Shown: positions 1 to 12,700 of the stretch, one piece after another
Position numbering within the stretch: position 1 is the first letter of the stretch
Layout of the letters: each line of letters begins with the position of its first letter
Assembly: GCF_040412425.1 (NCBI RefSeq)
Contig: NC_089788.1
Location: 64,972,220-65,036,219, forward strand
DNA: 64,000 bases
Origin: Macrobrachium rosenbergii
Lineage: Eukaryota > Arthropoda > Malacostraca > Decapoda > Palaemonidae
Reading direction: 5' to 3'
Notes under the pieces: generated by a model
The model's input: the letters and a program-made list of their open reading frames with translations, nothing else
What the model was told of the DNA's origin: nothing
Databases searched by the model: none
Position numbers and translations under genes: made by a program

Positions 1-1531
1 TTTTATAATAATTGTATTTTAAAAGCTATGTGTCACTAAGGATGGGTTTTACATTTTTGAAGCCACGTTTGAATTTTTTAATATTGAAAGACTGTTTGAT
101 ATTGAGGATTTCTGTGTTTTCATAATGCACTGAATTGGATTTCCATTTTGCTTTGTGAAAGAGATTTCTCATAAGAGAGGCAATAAATGGAAGTTATTAT
201 AGAGAAAAACTTAAGCTTGATATTACTGTTAATGAAGAAAGACTCCTTCAGTTTTAGTTTGAACATGACTATTAACTTATGCTATAGTTCACAGTGATAT
301 ACCATGTATTACTGAGCTTATTCCTGTAATTAAATTATTTAATAAGACGATGTAATAGTGATTGTAACACATTTAGTGTTGCAGAATTCTGTGTAGCAGA
401 TTGCCTTAGTTGTAAGGTAATTTATGCTATTCCTTGACTGTTAGGGTTTTCTTGTGTTCTCAAAATCCATTGTAAGTGAATCGCAAAACTAAAGATGTTG
501 TTGAGCATTAGAAGCAGTTAGTCTGAAAAGTAGAAGGTATGGGTGTAGCTGGATGAGAACTATCAGACAGAAAGGTCAAGAAAATTTGGGGAAAAATAAA
601 AAATGAAGACTTGGACTAGATGAAAATTTAGACAAGTGCCCAAGACGCATTTAATACTTCCATGTACAGACCATTCTGGTAGTATGTGTAAATATTGTTA
701 ACAGAATGCCTTGCTTGTTAAGAATTCACATTTTAGAATCACACATCTCTTGGGAATAAATCTGATATGGTTCACATATGCCCAGACTTACTCTTAATTT
801 GCCCAGATTTGTGTACTGTAGTTATGATTATCATTTAGGGATGATATATACTCACATATTAAACAAATGTATCATAAATGAAAGAAAAATAGAAACTAAT
901 ATACTAAAAGAAATTACCCTCCTGCAAGAAACGCTGAGCATTTTATTTCCAATAGCTTGAATTTTGTTGTTATGATAAGTGTCAAGAAAAGAAAAAAATT
1001 GTTTCAGTACAATTTTAATTTTTTTGTAATTCAGAAATAATAATTACAGCAGGTTACCAAATTTGGTCCAAATTTAGTCAGTCTGGGACACCTGAAAATA
1101 TTCATTTCTAGAATAGGCTGTTCATAAAACTTAGCTTAATGTTCTATAACTTGGTCAAAGTCTTTGGTGTTGCTATTTTAATTAAATATATTAAATTTTA
1201 TTAAGATGTTTTTTCTATGTATGGCAGTCATGAGAAAGATCTCATCAGGCATGTAAGAATTAATGACTGATAATATAATGTGACAGTACAGTAGTATATA
1301 ATTTGGAATTGGGTATCTAGCTTTTATTCAGCATTTGTAGGCTTCATTGAAGAAAATATATGCTCTTGAGAGTCAGTACTCAACCGAAAAAACAGTGTTA
1401 CCATTAGTAGATTGGGTCCCTGGAAATGGAGGTTATTGTAATAGTAACAATAATGTTAATCATATTTATTATATTTTATAATAATAATCAGTATTATTTT
1501 AAAAGATTTCAACATGCTTTTCTTTTTGCAG
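1..1531 (+). other. Intron sequence upstream of exon a; no exon recognised
   Basis: AT-rich sequence without a recognisable TECPR1 exon or transposon protein. It is presumably the intron preceding exon a, because that exon begins with an acceptor and in mid-domain. Confidence 0.6.
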
Positions 1532-1697
1532 GAGGAATTCTCATGTTGCACAATCATGATGACAATGCTGTGTGTTGATCCTGCAGCTGCCCGCTCAGTT
1601 GTTGCCATATATCACCCAAATAAACCTTTACAGCCAAAGACACTCTTGTTTTCTGCAGAAACAGAAGCAGAGGAGTGGTTAAACCATATATCTAGTG
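1532..1697 (+). CDS. TECPR1: TECPR1-like exon a: end of PH-like domain
   Basis: The acceptor is a polypyrimidine tract ending in TTTTTGCAG at 1531; the donor is GTAAGT at 1698. The reading starts EEFSCCTIMMTML and ends AETEAEEWLNHISS, the usual final helix of a PH domain (acidic residues plus W before the end). The last base is phase 1 and joins CT of the next exon to make Ala. An in-frame ATG at 1514 lies inside the acceptor tract and is not the start. Confidence 0.85.
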
Positions 1698-4600
1698 GTA
1701 AGTTGGTATTTTAATTTTGTACAGCACTATATCGCTGATATAGTAGGTGGAAGTGTGTGTGATATTATGAACTTCATTTGAAGCACTGGCCAGGGAAACC
1801 AGGGCAGTGCTCATCGTCCACTCTCCCCTGTCCTGTATACTCTCTACCTGAACTCTCAACAGGTCTAGGTCTATCCCCATTTTCTATGATTTCCTAAGCA
1901 ATTCTACAGGTGTTTGTCCATATCTGAAGCTTTTGTGACTAACCTTTCTTCATCCTTTCCCATGTCCAGACAATCTGTCTTTGAGATGTAACTGTTTTCA
2001 CTGAACACCAAACTTTTTTACCACTTCCTCCTTATGATCCTCCCTCCACACTATTTTCATGAATCTTGATATGATATAGTTAAGCATTTTTAAAATATCC
2101 CTCATTGTGTGTGTCATTGCCCCATTTTCTTAAGGCAGTATTGTCTGCCCATAATACAGTTTTAGTCATCTTGACTTCCTTTTATTTTTTATAGGTACAG
2201 AATTTTTTTACACATCATTTTTATTATTAATACAAAATAATAAGACATCTTCCATTCTATGTACTCTAATCAGTATTGGGCTAACAGTGACATAAAATGC
2301 CATGATCAGGCTGATATGGAAATTCACTAAAAACATTTTTTATGGTATATAAATGTAGATCATGGGGCCTTGTTCCATATGTCTCTTAGATTAGGGGCTT
2401 CGAAAAATCATTTGTTATCACTTTTGACATCTTCAAACTCTTAGGCTCTGTTCGCTAAACTTCCTGTGTGCGTGACTTCACTCCCTTTCTCTAAAGGCTT
2501 AGATCCAATTTTTTATCCAGTGGCGTTTTATCGCCCTTCTCCACCTCTAGTTCTATTCCACAAGTTTTTGCCGTTTCACCTACTCTTACTCTTCCTATTT
2601 ATGTGACTTTGTACAGCGTCTCTTCTCCTATCTTTGCTTATGCTGAAGATTTAGCCCTCCTTATTTCTTCCTCATTCATATCCCATCCTTAACTTGTTGA
2701 TTACATTCTATCTTAGATTGGTGTATCCTCATCCATTAATTTTGATATTTTGAGCTTAATTGAGTGGGGATTTCACAACTTGTAAACTTCACTGCCTCCA
2801 AGACAGTTTCTTTTTGTCCGTGTCTCCTTTTCTGTCAATAATTCAATTATTTTCTATTAGAATTTAATAAGAGCCTCTCACTTCTGTCAGTATTTTGGGT
2901 CTGTAGGGTTTATGTAACATGCTTTAGAAAGAACATTGCTCCAGTTTGCTAAACCTCCATCAGAAGCATTGAATGTATTGTTTAGATGCAGTAAATTATT
3001 TTTATCATCTCAGTAATTGAAGCTTTATGCTGGACTTATCATTGTTTAGAGTATTGCTCACACATTTTGGGGGTGCCTCTCCTTTTGCCTTCAATAGGAT
3101 TGATGCTATGGTAATTTATTAAGTTACTGAGCCAACTCTTGCCTTTTCTCGTGATCCTTAACCCCACTGTTACAAGTGCTTCCTTCTCTGTTTTTATTGG
3201 TACTATTTTAGTATTAATATTCTGGTGATTTCACAGGGAGAATTCCTCCTCCTGTCAGGTGGTCCTGTAATATATGCAAGGCTGCCTGTTCTCACATTCG
3301 CTCAGTGGAAATTGGTTACCGGGAGATTGTACACTCCTGAGATGGTTTTCTTCCTTGTAAAGCCAGGCTTTGGAATTCTGTTCTGCTTCAGGTTTTTTCC
3401 TGACTCTGTTGCTTCCTCTTTATTTAAGCCTCACATTTCTTCCTCCCCATTTCTTTTCCCATTAACCTTTGCTCTTTGAAAGTATGCATAGGTTCCTTTC
3501 TCTCCTTCAACAAATATAAAGACTATTTTAATGTTGCTCAATGAAGTTCTGTTATTTCTGGTGTTTCTAAAACAGAAGATGAAGGTTGTTATCAACAATG
3601 AATAGATAAAAACAGTGATAGGGTAATTTGAAATAGTAAGCTTAAACTCTCTGGAATTAATTTGTTAAGTGGGTTTGCATGATAAGTGTACTGTATTAAA
3701 AGCTTTGTTAGCTGCATTTCTTAGAATGATTACTGTGCTTATTGCAGCTTGCAACCAGTTTCGAGGTTTACTAGATCGCCCATCGCCATATTCTGTTTGG
3801 GGTGTAACTACTCAAGGGGATGTGTTTGTTCATGACTGCTCAGTCACAGAGGAAGAAGTAAGTATTGTGTGGGGTCCTGCTTTTCTCTTTGCAATCTTTT
3901 ATTTTTAATAGACCCCTTTGAACATTTACATTTGCCCATGTAACCTTAATGTTGATCACATTTACTCTCAGATTTACTCTCAGATTTCTTTTGTGAACAC
4001 TTTCAAACTCGTTTACTAGTGTTTTAGTTTCTTTGCTATCCCTAATTAGCATTAACATCTGCAAACATCAGCCATTCCACACTGTGTCACTTTCTCATTC
4101 ACCCGTTCTAACACATGTTTTGCCTCTATTTCAAAACCATTTAATAGCCCACTAATTTATCCTCTGTATCAAGGTTTCTCACTATCTTTCCCATTACCTT
4201 TCTGTCAGTTCTGCCACAAGCCTTTTTATTTTAGTTTATTGTGTGTTACATCAGTTTGTATTTTACTGCAAATATCTCACCTAATTCTCATAATTAATAT
4301 TTGATCCATATAACTTCTGTCCTATCCTAAAACCACACTAATCTTCCCCTTTCAATCCTTCTGTCATTTGTCATTCTCAAGCAAAATCCTTCCATACATC
4401 ATCTCTGGTATACTAACCCTTAAACGCCTACTGGACGTATCATACGTCGACTAAAATTGTCTGTTGGGTGCCAGTTGGACGTACCGTACGTCGACTACAA
4501 TAAATTTCAACCTTCGGTCAACTTTGACTCGACCGAAATGGTCGAAAAACACAATAGTAAGCTAAAACTCTTACATTCTAGTAATATTCAATCATGTACC

Positions 4601-6723
4601 TTCATTTTGCAACAAATTGGAAGTCTCTAGCACAATATTTTGATTTATGTTGAATTTTTTAAAAAACTTTTTTCTTACGCCCGTGCGGTAACTCGGTCGA
4701 AAATTTCAGAAATTCTTTCGTCATTTTGTCGTAATTTTTGCACTGTTCTATATTAGCCGTTACATAAAGTTTTATATATGAAAATGTGCACAATTTCATG
4801 TACAATACAACAGAAAATAACTCATGGTTGTAGCTTTTATCAGTTTTGAAATATTTTCATATAAATCACGATAACTGCCAAAATTTCAACCTTCCGTCAA
4901 CTTTGACTCGACCGAAATGGTAAAAAACGCAAAAAACTTACAATTGTAAGCTAAAACTCATTTTGCTACAATTGGAATTCTAGTAATATTCAATCATTTA
5001 CCTTCATTTTGCACTGTTTTATATTACCAATTGGAAAGTCTCAATTTAGTACAATATTTCGATTTATGGTGAAATTTTTCATATAAAAAAACCAAAATTT
5101 TTTCTTCGACGTCAAAAACGCAATTATAAGCTAGAAATTCTTTTCTAGTAATATTCAATCACGTTGTCATAATGTTTGCACTGTTTTATATTAGTCGTTA
5201 AATAAACTTTTTCCTTTTTATATATGGAAATGTTTTACATTGCGCAATTTATATGAAAATGTGCGTACAATACAACAGAAAATAACTCATGGTTGTAGCT
5301 TTTATCAGTTTTGAAATATTTTCATATAAATCACGATAACTGCCAAAATTTAAATCTTCGGTCAACTTTAACTCGACCGAAATGGTAAAAACGCAATTAT
5401 AAGCTAAAACTCTTACATTCTAGTAATATTCAATCGTTTACCTTCATTTTGCAACCAATTGGAAGTCTCTAGCACAATATTTCGATTTATGGTGAATTTT
5501 TGAAAAAAACATTTTCCTTACGTCTGCGCGGTAACTCTGCCGAACATCTCAGAAATTCTTTCGTCTCGTTGTCGTAATATTTGCACCTTTTTATATTAGT
5601 CGTTACATAAAGTTTTATATATGAAAATGTGCGCAATTTCATGTACAATACAACAGAAAATAACTCATGGTTGTAGCTTTTATCAGTTTTCAAATATTTT
5701 CATATAAATCACGATAAATAGAAAAAATTCGACTTTCGGTCAACTTTAACTCGACCGAAATGGTCGAAAACTGCAATTGTAAGCTAAAACACTTACAGTC
5801 TAGTAATATTCAATCAATTAGCTTCATTTTTCAACAAACGGGAAGTCTCTAGCACAATATTTCGATTTATGGTGAATTTTTAAAAAAACATTTTTTACGT
5901 CCATGGCGTTACTAATTCATGCATCATTTTGTGATAATATTTTCTCTGTGTTGCTTTGATCGTTTTACAGTTTGTTATATACCAAAATCATCGCAATTTA
6001 GTGTACAATACAACTAAAAAAAATTAAGTCATTAGCTTTAACCGTTGTGCTTACAGCGATTTGTATACAATTATATAAGAGTTTTTTTCGCTGTCATATA
6101 TTCCAATATTTTTATATGATAATGATATTTTTTCATTTCTGATGGTTGCATACTAAACTTCAGGCAATGATAAAAAAAAGGAGCCAAAAATGAACTCTTA
6201 ATCTTAAAAACTAAGCATGCTGTGATTTTTTGAAAAAAACTTTTTTTCCGCTTCGGCGCTAACTCACCGAATGCCGCTGGCATACGGGAGACGTTTTTGT
6301 AAATAGAGGCTCGGCGTTTAAGGGCTAAGTAATGGTATGCCCCCATGATTCTTATAAGTTGCTTCCATCACCTTTACTATACGCAGCAGAACAATTATTC
6401 CTCTCTCCCATTCTTTCAGAAACTTCCTTCACCTAGACACACTCTGGAAAACTTGGTCATCCATTTAATTACACTATCTGGTATCTTTCCATTCTGCAAC
6501 CTGTTAACCATTCTCTTGTTCTCAACAGTCACTTTCACAAGCATTCTCAACCTTACACTAACCCTCTCCACTCTTGTATCTTTCAGCTCTGCCTCTCTCC
6601 CATCCTCCATAGTCACCAGTTCTGCAAAGTACTCACATTGTTGACCTAGGACTACATTCACTAGTAAAAGCATCTCACCATTTGCATCTTTAATTCTGAG
6701 ATTGATTTTATGCCAAAGTCAGT

Positions 6724-6789
<66 letters not shown>

Positions 6790-9700
6790 TTACCTCCATG
6801 TAGAACAACTTTTTATTATCTGTATAGTTCTTTATTATTTTCTTCTCTTGGCTCTTACATCTTGCCTTTGTTTTCTCTCTTGCCTTTTATTTTCTTGTAT
6901 GCTTGCAGGTGTTCGCAGCTGCACCTCACAAAATCTCCATTTTCCTTTTGCCAAACTTTTTATTTCATTATTGCCTGCTTTCTGTTGTTATTCCCATTTT
7001 CTACCTTCCTAAACCAACAAACGTTTCTGAAAATCAAAATAGAATTATGTAGATGAAGTGTAAAGACAAACAGTAGAAAATTGCAATAAATCTGAGGAAA
7101 GATTATACTCAACACAATTTTGTCCAGTAATCTGTAATATTTATTGGCTTCCAGTATTTTGTGGCAAGATATTAAATTCTGTTTTCAGTTGTTGTACAAC
7201 AGTGTATTCTGTCGCTGTGGACCTTGTTTCAAGAATGTATTCCCACATTAGAGGTTTCAGAATGTTTTGCAGAAATTGGACGAAGACTCAGAATTATAGG
7301 CTTGAATACATAAAAGGCAAAGTACATTGCTGTATTTGCTCTTCGGTAGCACAAAGGCTGACTAGATGAAGCAGATAGTAGTTTTTAATACAGGAAAAGT
7401 ATTCAGTGTCTTCAAAAGTGTAAAGCTTGAAATTATTTTTGCCATAGCAGGACTGTATGTTTGAGAAGTTCATATGCCTTCCAGTTTGGATTAGATCAGG
7501 AACTGACAAGGTTGGATTTTTTTAAATCAAAATTTCTTGTAATTTTGGCATTTTTGTTTATTAGTTTATAAGTTGTTAACAATACTCAGTTTCTTGTACT
7601 TTTTAGCCTTTTTTTGTAATTTTATGCTTTCATGGATATTTAGTTAAATTTAATATTCTCTTCTCATACAAAGTTTTCAGTGATATTTTTTGAATAATTG
7701 ATTGAAATTTAAAGGAGACATTGGTTAAATTGGGACATTTTATATTTTACCATAGGAAAATCATTATATGTAGATTTTTTATGCTTCCTTCAGCATATTA
7801 AATCACATTGAATGCATATTTCATCATTTAACTCCAGTAATTTTATTAAAATTAAGCATTTCTTTCATTTTCCTCTGAACAGTGCTGTATAGTCATTTAA
7901 CATTTCATTTCCTGGAGTTTGTAGTTATGGTCAGTAATTAAATTTTTACCTTCGAGTTTCTAAAAGATTTTGAAAATGCTTCATTGCTATGTGTATTTAA
8001 AACCTGTAATATTTTTTGTCGTTGGTAACTTTTTAGCATTATTTAGTTTGCAATAGTTTGTCACTAATTTATTTTCTGTTATATGTGACCTGTCTTAGAT
8101 TTAGTAATTATCTGTTAACAGTTACGTGCGGAGTCAGTAGCAGCACACAAACAGCTCAGTGTTGGGACAGGAGCCACTCCGCTGACCCTCTTATTAGACA
8201 GAGGTTTCAGGCCTGGTTTCTTCATCACAGTCTCTGGCAAGATTCATGATAAAGCTGATCAGTAAGACAAAAGTTTTAAAGTTTGGAGTATTCTTCTTTA
8301 CTACCTCTTCCAAGGAGAATGTACAATATCTCATTTGCCTTTTATGTGTGATTGACTCTGTTAAAACTGGCTTTTATAAAAAAAAAGTTTGAACCTAAAG
8401 TTTCATTAAATGTAGAGAAAAACTCATTTATGACTTACTAATTACTTGCCTTGTTGTGAATAAGATCAGTCCATTCACTTCTGTTGCTTATGTATACTGT
8501 AATGCATAAATTTGTTTGAATGGTTGTAGACTTGGTAGAGGTATTTGTGGTCTGTTTGTCATTCAGTAGTGCACTGATGCATTGACTTATGAATTATCAT
8601 TTTGATTGATAAATTATTTTTGTTATATTCAGTGTCAAACTCTTGTGTGCTTGTATAGTGGTTAATGAATGTTACTTAAGAATAATTTCCCAGATGATGA
8701 ACAATTTTTCTCTAATCCTACAGGTTTCATATCAACCTACAGTCATCACGAACAACTGATGCCAACATTGCATTACATGTGAATCCTAGGTTTGCTTTAA
8801 AGGTATATCACAACCATTGTGTTCTGTTTTCTTCATTTTTTAATGTTCTTTCTTCCTCATCTTCCCTTCATCATTACTATCAGAATGATTTCAGGAGGGA
8901 AATTATTGCAGCTGGAGTTAGTTTGTGCAATGCATTTTACAGATTGTTTGCATTCATAGTCTGAATGTGCCACAATATCACACTTGGCAGTACAGTATCA
9001 GTGATCTATATATTTTTTTTTTATTTATCTGTTTTATTTAATTTGCAACTGCTATGTATGCATGTGTTGCATTTAAAGAGAAAATGGTGAAGAGAAGGTA
9101 GTGGAACACATGTTGTGGTGGAAGGCATAGAAGAAATAGAAACTTTTCGTTAGCTTGGGAACAAATGTGACTAAGTGCAATTGTTCAATTAATCTGTTAT
9201 ATCAACTGAGACAAACTGGGCTCTCACTCAAGTATTGAGAGGGTGGTAAGATATAAAAGCTGGAAAGAATACAGCCTGGGTGGATTAGAATCAGACTGCT
9301 TGACTTTTGGTAAATACAAATATCCTTTGCTATGGACAACAGAAATATGAGAGCTGAGAAAGAAAATGGAGAAAATTTTGAAAAGGTGTGAATCAAGAAT
9401 GCTAAGCTTCATTTTTGCAGATTAGTGACTGATAAAAAGTGAATGGGTCTTTAACGGTATAATCAGTATGCATCATGACTTCTATTCCTGATGTAATATT
9501 AAAGCCATATTCCAGTGCCAGTGAATAAATATTTTGCTTTTTGAAGCTGGTCTCCATTTGAAAGGCTATCCTTATTTATGTTCAGGAGGGTGTAAGACAC
9601 TTTTCATTCTAGTGATGAAAACAGTTTACAATTTTACCACAGCTTTGACTTCCTCATTGATTTTCATGGCTTACAGCAGCTTTAATACAGTAGTGCCAAG

Positions 9701-12700
9701 AAGTCCTATATCTCTGTATGATGTGCTGGTCATTGTCTTGTAAAGCAGTATGCCATTTTGGTGCATTAACATATGTGAAGTGCTTGAGTATTTTCATGGT
9801 TTCATTAGTAAAAAAAAAAACCCTTAGTTTATAAGAAGTTTTCTCATACCTGAATATTTTGTAGTGTCTGATGGAAAAATCGGGTAACAAACGTGTGAGC
9901 TGGCTGACAGATTCCCCTCAATGGTTCAGTCAGATTTTTCTAGTCTTGCACAGTAGTACTAAAGCTATTTTGTTTGTCCTCTCTTCCCCCAGCTGCATTG
10001 CCTCTTGCCCTTTACTTTTCATTTGCTCCATTTGTTCACTGCCCCTGTAGCTTGTAAGACTGGTTACTTTGCAATAAATTATCATAGCAAAATTTGGATA
10101 TACAAAGGTGCTGTCTTGTGTCATACAAATTGCATTATGAAGGTCTTGTTACATATTAAATATAAAACTATTGTACCCATCCCATTAATTTTGCAGTTGT
10201 ATTATACTTATAAGATATCAAAATCTTGTTTAAGATTGAATGATAATGAAAGGTATTGCTTTGCATATAGATGGATATACATTGCCTTTTATATAGTAGG
10301 ATTTTGAAGTCTTTTTGATCTTTCTGTCTTAAAAATTGTTAGGCTTTTGTACTGTAGTGCATTCTCTGCTCTGAAAGTTCAAATTTCTAAGTTTTGAAAA
10401 TATACATTTAAGATGCTGAAATTTCATGTCAGTTTTGTGCAAGTCTTTTAAAGTTAAATGTAATTGCCAGAATTTATTCAACCTTGTTATGTTGCTCTTA
10501 GGAATAATAGAAATTTTCCCATCTTTTTCAGACTGCTATTTTGAATAATAAAAAGAAGGGCATTTGGGGAACAGAAGAGAAGAGACCACTCATTAACTTG
10601 GCTCCTGGGTCTCACTGTGAAATATCAATCGTCTGTGATGATAAAGACTTTAAGGTATGTCTGTGCATTACACAGTTTTATTTAATGCAATGTGCATTAT
10701 AGATTTATTCAAACAAAATTCATTTCTTTTGTCAAAAACTCGTTACTAAAAAGAGTCCACATTTGTGGTCTTAGAGTACCCTAGACTTTTCAGTCTACAG
10801 TTTAACAGACAAAATAAGAGCAGTTATAACCCTCTGCATGCTCTTGTAGGTTGGACTGTTAGTTGCGAGAGATTGGCATGGTTGGGAGATGGGAACTTTG
10901 TCCTATATGTAATGGGTTTCTGTGAAAATGTGAATGATTAAGACTCTCAAAATCCATAGAGAGCTTTTGGAGTTGAGTTTTGACATGTGGATCCATGGCT
11001 ATATGAAAACTAAGGTCTTATTATCAGTTTGTTTCTCAGGTAGGTGCCAGTGCCATCAGCATCTGCAAAAATTCACAAATTAGAAATGAGTCATAGCAAA
11101 GCTTCAATCACATCTTCAAATGCAACTAAATAGTATTAATATATCTTTGGGTTTTATTTGAATTGCAGTTTTTTTTTATCTTTACCAGTTTATGAACTTT
11201 TTTCAGATATCAGTAAATGACAAATTCTGGTGCAGCTTCAAGCATCGTTTACCTACAACGAAGATCAGTCATATTGTTGTGAGAGGTGCCTTTACTATAG
11301 ATGCAATTACTTATAACCATGGAGCTGTAAGTTTTGTACTATATTATCAGTTTTCAGTGTTGATGCTTATCTATGTTAGCCAAAAAGTTAGCTTGTCATA
11401 TTACTAATAAGTATGTAGTTCACACTTCAAGTTGGCTTTAAGTGTTGAAGTGTTGAACCTTTTAAATTTTTCTCTGACATACTTTAGTCAGTATTTTCAA
11501 AATACTAAGTATGAACATTTAAAGCTCTTAACTTTTCTATAAATTTTCTTTTAGGGATTACTGAAGTAAAATTTATATCATAATTTGAATATCAAGGGCA
11601 TTCAGTAGAATCATATTTTTTAAGTTTTATCATTTCAAGCATACAGAGATAGGAATATTAGGAAGAAGACATCAGTTAGCCTAAAATTTAATGTTGTTCT
11701 AATCCACTTCTTTTCCTAACACAACTTTATCATTGTTCATAGGGTGAACGGCAGTTATGTGAGTGGTATTGGAGAGGCTTAGGTGGGCATTTACTGCGTG
11801 TAGAAGGCGGAGCTGGTGGTGTCACTTGGGCCATTTCTCACGATTTCCATGTTTTTACTTATACTGCAGCAACAGGAGGGGGACTTTATAAAGGTGACTT
11901 TTTAATAGTTCCAATACTGTAGAGGTATGGCTTATTTGCTTTTTCCTTTGTAACATTCCATACCTGGTCCATTAGAAGTACAGTGACCCCTTGTTTATCG
12001 CAGGAGATAGGTTCCAAGACCGGCCGCGATAATTGAAATTCCGCGAAGTACGGAGAGCATATTTATTTAATTATTTAACTTGTATTTGGACTTTTTAAAA
12101 CCCTCCCTGTACTCTTAACAGCCCATCTTTTACTCTGTTAATAACAGGGACAATTGTTAAGCAATATGAATTTGGTAGGTAAGTTTACAGTACCATATAA
12201 CAGCCGCTAAATTACTGTGGTAAAGTAGCTATAGTATATGACGTGATCGGCAATCTTTAAATGTTAAAAAATACACTATACATACAGTAATAATATATAC
12301 GGTAATACAATACTGTATATATTATTACTGTACTGTATTACATGTAATACAGTACAGTAACACTTAAGATTAAAAAAATAAATATTGTTACTGTACTCAC
12401 CACGAAAGAAGTTGAAGTAAAACTTGAATGAAGGTGGTGATGAATTTGCTGCGCAGTAAAAATGATGACGATGAAGGTGATGATGACTTTTACTGTGCAG
12501 TCAATGATTGTATTTTACGTCTCTTCAGACGGCGGTGCCATTTCCTGGGGCACCTCTTCCGCTTCTTCCGCAGTTTCGAAGGTGTCACCGTAGTAGCAGC
12601 AGCAGGAACTGGCTCTTTTTTGCGAGGCTGCAAAAACATTGTGATTGGCAATTGCTGCCGCTGCTTCTTTTTCCAGCCGAAGAGCATCTTGTAGGGGGCC

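Noticed and set aside
1514..1714. ORF starting with ATG at 1514 as a gene start
   Set aside because: The ATG lies in the polypyrimidine tract of a splice acceptor and the following reading is the middle of a PH-like domain.
4417..6324. CRISPR-like or satellite array
   Set aside because: The repeats are long, few, imperfect and enclosed by inverted ends with a target duplication, which fits a DNA transposon.
6710..7012. Ser-Leu-rich small protein
   Set aside because: It is the translation of a (TC)n microsatellite.
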